A DNA stretch of 36,250 nucleotides, taken from positions 1 through 36,250 of the forward strand of contig JAGQOY010000056.1 of the NCBI GenBank assembly GCA_020427005.1. Reading direction: 5' to 3'. Positions within the stretch are counted from its first letter, which is position 1. The number at the start of each line of letters is the position of its first letter. Origin of the DNA: Planctomycetales bacterium. GTDB taxonomy: Bacteria; Planctomycetota; Planctomycetia; Pirellulales; Pirellulaceae. Shown here piece after piece: positions 17,076-25,541 of the stretch. The translations under genes were made by a program, and so were the position numbers. A model generated the notes under the pieces. The model was not told the origin of the DNA. It did no database searches and saw nothing but the letters and a program-made list of their open reading frames with translations.

Positions 17076-17172
17076 CTTCGACGCTCTACCTGCCGCACTG
17101 GATTGACTTGGCCTCTGACCGGCCCTTATAAATCAAGACCTATGTCTTGCTTTTGAGGGGAGGAACCTGATT

Positions 17173-17706
17173 ATGTCAGCGATGAAAGAGACCATTCTAA
17201 AAACTTCGCGATTTTCTGTTGAGCGAGTTACCCACTTACTACCGAACGGACACACTCACTCACGTGAAATAGTGCGTCACCCGGGGGCAGTAATTATACT
17301 GCCGGTCCTTGCCGACGGATCTGTCTGCTTGATTCGCAATTATCGTGTTTCGCTTGATCAAGAACTGCTGGAACTTCCTGCAGGGACACTCGAAGCAGGA
17401 GAACCTCCCGTGGAATGCGCGGTGCGAGAACTCAAGGAAGAAACTGGATACTCGTGCGGCAAAATGGAACCCTTGTGTGATTTCTTTATGTCCCCTGGAA
17501 TTCTTGATGAACACATGCATGCCTTTGTTGCTACAGAGTTGAGACCAGGAGAACCTGCTAGAGAAGAAGGCGAGTTGATATCCAATTCCATATTATCAAT
17601 GGCGGAAACTGAGGCGGCCATTCGCTCAGGGGAAGTCAAAGATGCAAAGACGATCGTTGCACTACTCTATTTTTCTCAATTCTGGATTGCGAATAAATCC
17701 TCTTGA
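17173..17706 (+). CDS. NUDIX hydrolase, ADP-ribose pyrophosphatase type
   Basis: A 177-residue protein with a perfect Nudix box at residues 71-93 (G71, E77, R85-E86-L87, E89-E90, G92-Y93), preceded by the strand LLELPAG. Upstream, VCLIRNYRVSLDQELLELPAG matches the ADP-sugar/ADP-ribose pyrophosphatase subgroup. The box is followed by PGILDEHMHAFVATEL, the loop that carries the catalytic glutamate region in that subgroup. It should hydrolyse ADP-ribose or a related nucleoside diphosphate sugar using Mg2+ in the cytoplasm. Start ATG 17173 has GGGAGGA about 9 nt upstream. Length is slightly short but within range. A terminator-like hairpin follows it. Confidence 0.9.
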   Translation: MSAMKETILKTSRFSVERVTHLLPNGHTHSREIVRHPGAVIILPVLADGSVCLIRNYRVSLDQELLELPAGTLEAGEPPVECAVRELKEETGYSCGKMEPLCDFFMSPGILDEHMHAFVATELRPGEPAREEGELISNSILSMAETEAAIRSGEVKDAKTIVALLYFSQFWIANKSS

Positions 17707-17734
17707 ATCCTCATCCGGCCGTGCAACGAGTAAC

Positions 17735-17779
17735 GGTTGAGGAAGTTGGGTTAGTTTAAAACCCACCTCCTTCTTGACC
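17735..17779 (+). terminator. Imperfect long hairpin after the NUDIX gene
   Basis: A core stem TGGGTT (17747-17752) with AACCCA (17760-17765) and a 7-nt loop. It is extended below an internal loop by a G-U-rich lower stem from GGTTGAGG (17735 on) to the TTCTTGACC end. It begins 29 bp after the NUDIX stop. There is no U-run, so it may be a terminator or a leader structure of the next gene. Confidence 0.4.
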
Positions 17780-17900
17780 TCGAGACATTCCTTCTGTGTT
17801 AAACTCTTTCTGTTGGGTAGTCCATTATCCACATCTTGGCTACTGCTTGGACTCTCCAGTTAACCAGATTGCATGTTTTATTCGGTTGTTAGGCTCCCTG

Positions 17901-20423
17901 ATGATTCCAATTCCTAGATTTCTGAAGTTGAGTTATTCGTTGCCATTACCATATTTCGTGCCGCTCGCGGATATTCGATGGGGCGCAGTACTCATAGTGG
18001 CAATATTTCTGGGAGTTATTTTTGACGCGAAATTCGCTGATGCTCAAGTGGAAACACAAGAGGTCGGCAACGCACTAGATTTTGCTCATGACATCGTGCC
18101 CATCTTGCGAACGCATTGTGTGAAGTGTCACGGAGGAGATCAAGCAGAAGGCGGATTTTCAGTAAATTCACGCGAGTCCATCTTAGCCTCAGGAAACTTC
18201 TCGATCGAGGATAATAGCCACTCACGCATGGCGATGCTCTTAACGAATGCCAATGCCGACGAACAAATGCCGCCGCCCCCGGAACAGAGACTTTCGAATG
18301 ATGAGCTAGAAAAGCTCTTGAGCTGGCTCAAGGCCGGTATTCCTTGGGAAGATGGATTCACGTTTGCCCCTGAACGATATGAACCGCCCCTATTTCCTCG
18401 CCCAATAGTACTCCCACCTATTCGTCAGGGACGGATTCATCCCATTGATCGATTGATTGACTCGTATTTCGCCAGGAACGAGATTCAGCGTCCAGCTAGA
18501 GTCGACGAACGATCCTTTGTTAGGCGAGTTTACTACGACTTGATTGGCCTACCGCCAACTCAAGACGTTATTGAATCGTTTGTCAGCAACCCTCTACCTT
18601 TTCAGAAGAAACAGCAGTTACTAGTCGTACGACTCCTACAGAGGGATCCTGACTATGCCGACCATTGGCTCACCTTGTTCAATGACTTACTCCGTAACGA
18701 CTATAGCGGTACGGGTTTCATCACTGGTGGTCGCAAACAAATAACTAGCTGGTTATATGAATCACTACGAAACAATAAGCCCTTCGATGAAATGGCTAGA
18801 GATTTAATCTCCCCAAAGTCAGATGATTGCCGAGGTTATATTGACGGTATCCAGTGGCGAGGCAATGTAAGTGCTGGCCAAACCGTCGAGATCCAGTTTG
18901 CTCAGAGTGTCGCTCAATCGTTTCTTGGAATCAATCTAAAGTGTGCCTCTTGCCACGACAGCTTCATCGATCGCTGGACCCTGCAAGAAGCCTACGGCTT
19001 AGCGGCGATATATTCCCAACAACCACTGATGCTGCACCGATGCGACATGCCGACCGGTGAAATTGCGCGAGCTAGTTGGCTATTCCCAGAACAAGGCAAT
19101 ATTGGAAATGATCTGGAACGCGACCAGCGCTTGGTACAATTATCCGAGCTAATGACCAGTCATGAAAACAGCCGTTTTAGAAAGACGATCGTTAATCGCA
19201 TTTGGTATCAATTATTTGGAAGAGGCGTCGTACATCCACTCGATGCCATGCAAACTAAACCTTGGGATGAGGACTTATTGGAGTACTTAGCAGAATACTT
19301 TTGGCAGCAGAAACATGATCTGAAATCTTTGCTAACTCATGTCGCAACCTCTGAAATCTACGCCGCACAATCTCAGATTACTGCCCCCGTTCGGTCCGCA
19401 GAAGAATTTATCTTTGCCGGACCACAATTGCGTCGATTATCTGCCGAGGAAATCTTGGATTCGGTATGGACCATCACTAGAAATTTTCCGACCAGCCTAG
19501 ATGCGCCGGTGATTCGTTCAACTGCCAGCTCTGAAGAAATCAACCAAGCAATAGTCTCGGGGCGATGGATTTGGGACGATCCATCGGGCAAAGCAGACGC
19601 AGGTACGGAGGTTGTATTCAGGACCCAATATGAGCTGGCGAAAGCTCCTAAACGCGCAATCGCCCTAGTGGCCTGCGATGATCAATTTCGACTGTTCGTA
19701 GGTGGTCGAGAAGTGGGAACCGGAAGTCAATGGTCAAAGTTGCATGTGTTCAATATCACGGAAAGACTCAAGAAGGGCAAAACGGAAGTGATAGCGATCT
19801 GTCGCAACGGCGGCGAAGAAGCCAATGCGGCCGGTTTCTTTTTCGAGTCCCATATCGATCTGGAAGAAGGTCATACGGTCATACTCGCTACGAACGACCA
19901 GTGGCAATGCAGTAAACAAATTCCGGGCAGTAGGGAAGGCTATCTGCAGGCCGCTAAAGGTCCTTGGCAATCAGCCAGCATCATTCAGCCATTGCCAGTT
20001 TGGGAAAAGGCGATCGGACCGCAATTGCAGCAGCGGATAGCGGAATTGACAACCGGAACGATGCCTCCGATACGCGCCTCACTTCTGAAAAACACTGCAC
20101 TCATGCGATCGTTGGGACGACCAACCAGAGATCAGATTGTTTCCATGCGTCCTCAAGAACTGACCACCTTGGAGGCAATCGACCTCTCCAACGAAGCGAC
20201 ATTGGCTGAAACTTTTCAGGCTGGCGGCGAATACTTCGTACACCAGGGCCTGAGCAGCAATGAGCTGGTAAAACAGATTTACTGGCAGGTGCTGGGGAGA
20301 GGCCCGTCAGAACAAGAAAAACAAATCGCACTTTCCGCCTGGGAAGAACAACCTAATGCAGAACAAGTTGCCGACTTTCTGTGGAGTCTATGCATGTTAC
20401 CCGAGTTTTGGTTTGTTCGCTAA
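17901..20423 (+). CDS. Secreted planctomycete cytochrome c / DUF1549 / DUF1553 protein
   Basis: An 840-residue protein if started at ATG 17901; a GTG at 17796 would add 35 residues, and neither has a good ribosome binding site. An N-terminal hydrophobic segment (about 26-45) serves as signal or anchor. The planctomycete cytochrome c domain (PSCyt1) carries the haem motif CVKCH at 73-77. DUF1549 (PSCyt2) follows, with the ERSFVRRVYYDLIGLPPT signature and a second CASCH at 348-352. DUF1553 (PSD1) comes next, with NRIWYQLFGRGVVHPLDAM. A beta-sandwich segment of roughly 120 residues (about 554-676) with VACDDQFRLFVGGREVGTG resembles sugar-binding jelly-roll domains and interrupts DUF1553. These proteins are expanded in Planctomycetes. 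Roles in electron transfer linked to polysaccharide use are proposed but unproven. The usual adjacent DUF1501 gene is absent. Confidence 0.9.
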   Translation: MIPIPRFLKLSYSLPLPYFVPLADIRWGAVLIVAIFLGVIFDAKFADAQVETQEVGNALDFAHDIVPILRTHCVKCHGGDQAEGGFSVNSRESILASGNFSIEDNSHSRMAMLLTNANADEQMPPPPEQRLSNDELEKLLSWLKAGIPWEDGFTFAPERYEPPLFPRPIVLPPIRQGRIHPIDRLIDSYFARNEIQRPARVDERSFVRRVYYDLIGLPPTQDVIESFVSNPLPFQKKQQLLVVRLLQRDPDYADHWLTLFNDLLRNDYSGTGFITGGRKQITSWLYESLRNNKPFDEMARDLISPKSDDCRGYIDGIQWRGNVSAGQTVEIQFAQSVAQSFLGINLKCASCHDSFIDRWTLQEAYGLAAIYSQQPLMLHRCDMPTGEIARASWLFPEQGNIGNDLERDQRLVQLSELMTSHENSRFRKTIVNRIWYQLFGRGVVHPLDAMQTKPWDEDLLEYLAEYFWQQKHDLKSLLTHVATSEIYAAQSQITAPVRSAEEFIFAGPQLRRLSAEEILDSVWTITRNFPTSLDAPVIRSTASSEEINQAIVSGRWIWDDPSGKADAGTEVVFRTQYELAKAPKRAIALVACDDQFRLFVGGREVGTGSQWSKLHVFNITERLKKGKTEVIAICRNGGEEANAAGFFFESHIDLEEGHTVILATNDQWQCSKQIPGSREGYLQAAKGPWQSASIIQPLPVWEKAIGPQLQQRIAELTTGTMPPIRASLLKNTALMRSLGRPTRDQIVSMRPQELTTLEAIDLSNEATLAETFQAGGEYFVHQGLSSNELVKQIYWQVLGRGPSEQEKQIALSAWEEQPNAEQVADFLWSLCMLPEFWFVR

Positions 20424-20704
20424 GCTGGCTAAGGATCGGCTCGCGTTTTGCGTTCTGCCCATGAACAAGAAATGAACGACGCTCTCGCTAGCATTCCAAT
20501 TGCCACAAAAATTCAAATACAGGTTGCAAATCTCTCTAGGGCCAAGTTCGTTAACCTGCTACATTCACCGGTCCCCAATAATACAAACGTGAAACTCGTA
20601 TGGACATTTGCGTACCATCTGGTGGGCACGTTGGGGAGCATGGAATTGGGACGCAACGAATGCAAGTCCCCTGCAAGTAACCATATCAATTGCTGTGCGT
20701 CAGG

Positions 20705-21799
20705 ATGATGCGAATGAACCATCGAGTCTTAAGTGTCGTGCTCGTCACCTCCAGCTTGCTCGCAATTCCAGTGACTGTAATGGCCCAGCAACCGGGCACC
20801 CAAAGTCAAAACGCAGCTGCTGCTGCGATGCAAGCTCAACTAAGAATGCAGCAGCAACAAGCGCAGCAATTGAATTCACAGCAGGGCGGAGGACAAGTGC
20901 ACGTACCGTTGGTATCCGCTGCGCAAGCAATTCAAGCTGGACTTGCACAACCGGCTCAACCTCCGTTTCCGCCACTCAACGAACAACTTCAGAAGTTCGT
21001 TGATGACGTATTGCTGGTTTGGGAGCAACGTACGGCCGCTATCGATCGCTACCAATGCTCATTCAAGCGTTGGGATTTTGATACCTCAGTACACCCAACG
21101 CAACACGCCTCTGAGGCGAGTGGAAATCTGCGATACATGAAGCCGGATAAAGGCTTGTACGATGTGCATGAGGTTTTGCATTTTGATCCCGATAACGGCA
21201 AATATGAAAAGAACGAGCGTTTGCCGTTCGGAGAATACTGGATTTGCGACGGACAATTCGTCATGATGCTAAACCGTAATGAAAAGAAAGCCCATAAGTT
21301 CCAGATTCCGCCAGATATGCAGGGCGAAGGTATTCAGGAAAGCCCACTCCCATTTGTATTCTGTATCAAGGCCTCGGCCATGAAGGAACGTTATTGGATT
21401 CAGCCACTAGCGTACTCAAAGCAAGACACGATTGTGTTGGAGGTTTATCCAAAGCAACCACGTGATGCCGCCAACTATTCTCGAGTCCAAGTTTTTTTAG
21501 ATAAAGCGGATGTTTTGCCAAAGGCGCTTGTGGTCTTCTTACCTACATACGATGGCAAGAACCAGGCACGCGAAGTTTACGAGTTTACGAACCGCGAAGC
21601 GAACTTCCAATTTCTCGACCGCCTGAAGGAATCTCTTTTCCGACAAGAGTTCATACCCAAGGAGCTTCCTAAAGACTGGGAAATTGTATTTGAACCTTAC
21701 AATAATCCGCAGGATGCGGTAACCGCGGGGCAAGGAAGCCCCGACCCTATATTGAATCGCGCGGCCACGCCTCCTGCCTCGCTAATTCCCCGTCGCTAA
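20705..21799 (+). CDS. TIGR03009-family secreted planctomycete protein
   Basis: A 364-residue protein counted from ATG 20705 (ATG 20714 is equally possible). A signal peptide ends near VMAQQ, followed by a glutamine/alanine-rich linker (QAQLRMQQQQAQQLNSQQGG). The main domain, from about residue 85, starts with LQKFVDDVLLVWEQRTAAIDRYQCSF (in part) and contains the GEYWICDGQFVMMLNRNEKKAHKF and VLEVYPKQPRDAANYSRVQVFLDKADVLPKAL regions. This matches the uncharacterised planctomycete domain TIGR03009, whose layout recalls LolA/LolB-like half-barrel proteins that hold lipid groups. That similarity is an inference. It lies 281 bp after the cytochrome gene on the same strand. No catalytic residues are apparent. 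Confidence 0.85.
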   Translation: MMRMNHRVLSVVLVTSSLLAIPVTVMAQQPGTQSQNAAAAAMQAQLRMQQQQAQQLNSQQGGGQVHVPLVSAAQAIQAGLAQPAQPPFPPLNEQLQKFVDDVLLVWEQRTAAIDRYQCSFKRWDFDTSVHPTQHASEASGNLRYMKPDKGLYDVHEVLHFDPDNGKYEKNERLPFGEYWICDGQFVMMLNRNEKKAHKFQIPPDMQGEGIQESPLPFVFCIKASAMKERYWIQPLAYSKQDTIVLEVYPKQPRDAANYSRVQVFLDKADVLPKALVVFLPTYDGKNQAREVYEFTNREANFQFLDRLKESLFRQEFIPKELPKDWEIVFEPYNNPQDAVTAGQGSPDPILNRAATPPASLIPRR

Positions 21800-21847
21800 G
21801 CAGATACCGCTTAGCATGCACCGAGTTTGAATTCTATCAAACCCAAC

Positions 21848-22642
21848 TCATTTCCAGCCGGCAGGTGGGTTAGGTTGTTGCCAAGCACTCATTCCACCAT
21901 CAACGAGCAGAGTCTGGCCGTGAATATGTTCGGCCTCGTCACTCAACAAGAACAGGGCAGCTCCTGCACAAGCGTCCGCATCTGGGACTTGGCCATTTGG
22001 TGTATGCAACTGCATCCAAGTGAGACCGGACTGCCCTGGCATAAGTCCGGGGGCAGTCAAGGGAGTGACAACTAAACCAGGGGCTATGGAATTGACACGA
22101 ATTCCGTGCGGAGCCAGTGAAACGCAGAGCGATTGTACCAACGAGCGAATCGCACCTTTGCTAGCATCATATGCCGTATGATTGGGCTCTGCGAGAAATC
22201 CATTGATCGAACCTGTAAAAAGCACTCGTCCCTTGATTTGATTCTCAACCCAGTGGCGAGCTAGCGTTTGTGTAAGAAAATAACCCGCCGACACATTGAG
22301 ATTGAATGTGCGCTGGTAACGGTCGTAGTCCATTTCCAAAAATGGTAGGTCAATAAATGTTCCAACGTTATTAACCAGAATCGTTACATCTCTGATGCGC
22401 TTACCAAGCTGTGCTGAAAATTTCTCCAAAGCAACATCGCTTCGTTCGGATAAATCTTCAAAAATATTTTCTACGCCAACTCCAGTAGCTCGGCATGCCA
22501 AATTTGTTTGCTCGCACGCATCGTCCGCGCGCAAGCCGTGGACGATTAAATTGCAGCCGGCGTTGGCCAATCGCAGCGCGATCGCCGCACCGACCCCCTG
22601 AGTGCCACCGGTAATCAAGGCAGTGTGACCGTCTAATCGCAT
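21848..22642 (-). CDS. Short-chain dehydrogenase/reductase (SDR)
   Basis: A 264-residue classical SDR from ATG 22642 (a TTG at 22660 would add 6 residues). The cofactor motif TGGTQGVG is at 11-18, NNVG at 91-94 (usually NNAG), the catalytic serine S145 in FTGSINGF, and the Y158-x-x-x-K162 pair in AYDASKGA. The C-terminal VNSIAPGLVVTPLT and LLVDGGMSAW are standard. It uses NAD(H) or NADP(H) to interconvert an alcohol and a ketone. The substrate cannot be deduced, and FabG-like, sugar and steroid subfamilies all share these motifs. The gene is transcribed away from the orphan kinase and has no operon partner. Confidence 0.9.
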   Translation of the reverse strand: MRLDGHTALITGGTQGVGAAIALRLANAGCNLIVHGLRADDACEQTNLACRATGVGVENIFEDLSERSDVALEKFSAQLGKRIRDVTILVNNVGTFIDLPFLEMDYDRYQRTFNLNVSAGYFLTQTLARHWVENQIKGRVLFTGSINGFLAEPNHTAYDASKGAIRSLVQSLCVSLAPHGIRVNSIAPGLVVTPLTAPGLMPGQSGLTWMQLHTPNGQVPDADACAGAALFLLSDEAEHIHGQTLLVDGGMSAWQQPNPPAGWK

Positions 22643-23008
22643 CTTTGTATTGATTTCCAAAAAAAGTCTTCGTCAGGAAGAATGTCAGACACGCGAAAAT
22701 GCCGAAAGGCCCCTGAACTGTTCCCAAGAACGAATAATCGGCGGCTCGGCTTCTCGCCTTTTGTGAACAACATGCCATGCCTGCCACAACAGGGCCTGCA
22801 ACGAGTGCTAGCATTCGCAACTCATAGCAGTTTAGATCGAACTTTACTTACACGCCAACCCAATCTGGAAACGCAAGCGCCTACAGAATGCTTCCTCAAT
22901 TTACGCACGACTTTGAGCGAGCATCTTAGCACATATCACTCTGTTAATTTGTACGATTCAGGGCAATTGGGGATCAGTGGTAGCCAGTACGCGGCCTGCA
23001 AATGCTAG
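22643..23008. other. Divergent intergenic region, SDR and orphan kinase
   Basis: About 366 bp that should contain promoters for both flanking genes. A plus-strand open frame (22682-23008) fills much of it and ends immediately before the kinase frame. Its translation has no recognisable domain, no hydrophobic core and no ribosome binding site, so I regard it as non-coding. No clear hairpin or operator was seen. Confidence 0.4.
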
Positions 23009-24028
23009 TTGAATGCGCCTATATGGGTTGTCTACAGTGAGACTTTATTAGCAGCCGATACAAAAAAAAGGCTTGGCGACTTCGATGATTTCATTCTTCT
23101 GTGCATGGAAAGCCAATTACAGATGTCAGTGGCTGGAAAACTAAGCGGTGAAAATTTGAGTGGTGAACTGCTATCTGAAACGAGTGAGGTGCTTCGGAAA
23201 CAGTTGGAAAATGCACAGGCACAATTAGCTCAGGCGCGTCGGATGGCGACCATTGGAGAGCTAACGAGCACGACCACCCATGAGTTTAACAACTTGCTAA
23301 TGACGATCATCAACTATGCCAAATTGGGCCTGCGTCATAAAGATGAAGCGTCTAGGGATAAGGCACTACAACGTATACATGATGCGGCCGCCAAAGCTAC
23401 GAAACTGACGAGCAGTATTTTGTCGATGGCACGTAATCGGAGCGGACAATTCGAACCTACCGATTTACGTCTCATAGTCGAGGATTCGCTACTTCTGTTA
23501 GAAAGAGAGTTTCGCAAATACAGAGTTTGGCTTGACAAGCAGCTCGACGAAGTGCCGCCAATCATTGGAAGTGGCAATGACTTGCAGCGCATGATCATTA
23601 ACCTGCTGGTTAACGCTAGGCAGGCAACGAAGGAGGGGGGACAAGTCAAGATTCTGTTGCAGCACGACGTAGCGCAGAGCGAAGTGGTCTTCACGGTGCG
23701 GGATACAGGTGTTGGTATAGCCCCGGAAATTCTGCCCAAGATTTTTGAGCCGTTCTTTTCAACCAAAGCTGGCCCTGACGCCTCCGGCAAAGGGGGAACA
23801 GGCGTTGGGCTTGCGTGTTGCAAGGAAACTGTCGACGCTCATCAAGGTAGAATTCGCGTGGAAAGCAGTGTTGGCAAGGGCACCGCTTTCATTATTCGCT
23901 TCCCATCGCCCAAGACTTCAACAGAAAATCTCCCAGAAGCCAACCAGTCTGCCACTCAGCCCGTATTTCCCGAAGTCGGCGATTCTGGCGCATCTGCTCA
24001 TACTCCCACCAAAGTCAACCTAAAATAA
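23009..24028 (+). CDS. Soluble orphan histidine kinase
   Basis: A kinase of up to 339 residues. The start is uncertain: TTG 23009, ATG 23105 or ATG 23123, none with a good ribosome binding site. No membrane segment is present. A coiled coil (about 58-80) leads into an atypical HisKA box, TTTHEFNNLLMTI, with phospho-histidine H91. THEFNN is the form seen in NtrB-like and hybrid kinases. The catalytic domain has NLLVNARQAT, DTGVGIAP, FEPFFSTK and GTGVGLACCKETVDAHQG. The last 40 residues are a polar, serine/proline-rich tail. No response regulator lies beside it, and it must be phosphorylating a partner encoded elsewhere. The lack of a sensor domain suggests input through the short N-terminus or through another protein. 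Confidence 0.88.
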   Translation: MNAPIWVVYSETLLAADTKKRLGDFDDFILLCMESQLQMSVAGKLSGENLSGELLSETSEVLRKQLENAQAQLAQARRMATIGELTSTTTHEFNNLLMTIINYAKLGLRHKDEASRDKALQRIHDAAAKATKLTSSILSMARNRSGQFEPTDLRLIVEDSLLLLEREFRKYRVWLDKQLDEVPPIIGSGNDLQRMIINLLVNARQATKEGGQVKILLQHDVAQSEVVFTVRDTGVGIAPEILPKIFEPFFSTKAGPDASGKGGTGVGLACCKETVDAHQGRIRVESSVGKGTAFIIRFPSPKTSTENLPEANQSATQPVFPEVGDSGASAHTPTKVNLK

Positions 24029-24242
24029 CTCAAACAACTTGCCTCCGAAAGATCTTGCCACTCCGACTGAATAAGGTCCAGACTTTGCATTGAAAGTGGC
24101 AAGTAATCAACCTGAATGAGGCAGCCATCCCAGAATTCAACTCATCGGCACTAGCTGCGCCAGCAACTCATAACATACACTTGCCTATTGTAAGAGGAGC
24201 TAGTCGGTAATCACTTCAGAATAAGTCGAGCAACCAAGGCCG

Positions 24243-25541
24243 ATGCAAAGCCAGGATAATCAGAGCCAGACAAGAACTTCGTTGGAAAATCAGGGAGTCA
24301 CTCCGCCAGCAAAAAGACGTGTTCAATCTGCCTGGGAACCCCTTAAGTATCAAGTCTACCGCAGCTTTTGGATTGCCGGATTGTTTTCAAACATGGGAAC
24401 TTGGATGCACGAAACAGGTGCCCAATGGCTCATGACGTCGTTGGAACCTCGTCCAGAAATGGTGTCAGCCGTACGCACTGCCATGACTTTACCTGTCTTT
24501 TTTCTGGCACTGCCTGCCGGTGTTTGGGCGGATCGTTTCGATCGCCGCACCTATTTGCTGGCTACTCAAGTGATACTACTGCTTACCGCTTCCATTCTAG
24601 CTGTGTTATCTGCATTGGACTGCGTATCTCCAACGGTGCTTCTGATGTTCAGTGCAGCCATGGGAGTGGCGATGATATTAAATCAACCGGCTTGGCAAGC
24701 CCTTACTCCGGACTTGGTACCACCAGCACTGGTTCCCGCTGCCGTAGCAGTCGGCAGCATTTCATTTAATTTAGCGCGCTCATTAGGTCCAGCCATCGGA
24801 GGTCTCGTCATCGCATACTGTGGCGTTTGGGCTACATTTGCAGTGAATGCGATATCTTTTTCAGCCGTGATCGCTGTGTTACTGGTTTGGCAACCAGATG
24901 ATAATTATCCGCGTCCGGTTCGCACTGTATTCCGTGACGAACTGCGCAAAGGCATCTTCATCGTCAGTCAAACACCTTACTTGCGAAATGCCTTGACTCG
25001 ATTGTGCCTATTTGCCGTGCCGGCAAGCATTCTATGGAGTTTGTTGTCGCTGGTGGCGACCGAAAAACTGCTGTTTCGCGAGCGAGGATTTGGCGTTTGC
25101 CTTGGTCTAATCGGCGCTGGAGCAGTACTCGGAGCTTGGTTTTTGCCTCATGCTCGCGCCAGATTCAGCAGTGAGTCAATCACTTTTTTCGCCAAGGCGA
25201 TTTTTGCCGCAGTCTTAATGACTATTGGGTTTAGTGACTCAGAATGGCTAATCATGCCAGCATTGACAATCGTAGGGGCCTGTTGGATGACCAATATGAC
25301 CACGCTCAATGCAACTGCACAGATCAACTTGCCGAGGAAATTCCGAGCACGCGGCATGGCGGCATTTCTCATGTCATTTGCTGCCGGCATGACTAGCGGC
25401 TCATTGATCTGGGGGTGGCTCGCCTTTTACACTTCGCTAGGCACGTCATTTGTTGTCGCCGGTTTTACCATGCTAGGATGCACTCTAGCCGTACATTGGC
25501 TGAAGATTGGTCCGCTAGTATCGGATGGCCAATCGCCCTAA
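24243..25541 (+). CDS. MFS transporter, MFS_3/enterobactin-exporter-like group
   Basis: A 432-residue major facilitator protein with about 12 membrane helices. The opening SFWIAGLFSNMGTWMHETGAQWLMT and the motif A variant GVWADRFDRR (93-102) are typical of the MFS_3 group, whose characterised relatives include the enterobactin exporter EntS. ALVPAAVAVGSISFNLARSLGPAIGG follows. It probably exports a small molecule by proton antiport, but the substrate is not known. ATG 24243 has AAGG just upstream. It follows the orphan kinase by 214 bp. Its stop codon overlaps the stop codon of the convergent kinase gene by 3 to 4 nt. Confidence 0.87.
   Translation: MQSQDNQSQTRTSLENQGVTPPAKRRVQSAWEPLKYQVYRSFWIAGLFSNMGTWMHETGAQWLMTSLEPRPEMVSAVRTAMTLPVFFLALPAGVWADRFDRRTYLLATQVILLLTASILAVLSALDCVSPTVLLMFSAAMGVAMILNQPAWQALTPDLVPPALVPAAVAVGSISFNLARSLGPAIGGLVIAYCGVWATFAVNAISFSAVIAVLLVWQPDDNYPRPVRTVFRDELRKGIFIVSQTPYLRNALTRLCLFAVPASILWSLLSLVATEKLLFRERGFGVCLGLIGAGAVLGAWFLPHARARFSSESITFFAKAIFAAVLMTIGFSDSEWLIMPALTIVGACWMTNMTTLNATAQINLPRKFRARGMAAFLMSFAAGMTSGSLIWGWLAFYTSLGTSFVVAGFTMLGCTLAVHWLKIGPLVSDGQSP

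Noticed and set aside
20448..20708. An 86-residue frame between the cytochrome and TIGR03009 genes
   Set aside because: No domain or signal peptide, and it overlaps the start of the following gene in another frame.
22682..23008. A 108-residue plus-strand frame before the orphan kinase
   Set aside because: No recognisable motif, no ribosome binding site, unusual composition. It ends exactly where the kinase frame opens, which is a coincidence of stop codons.
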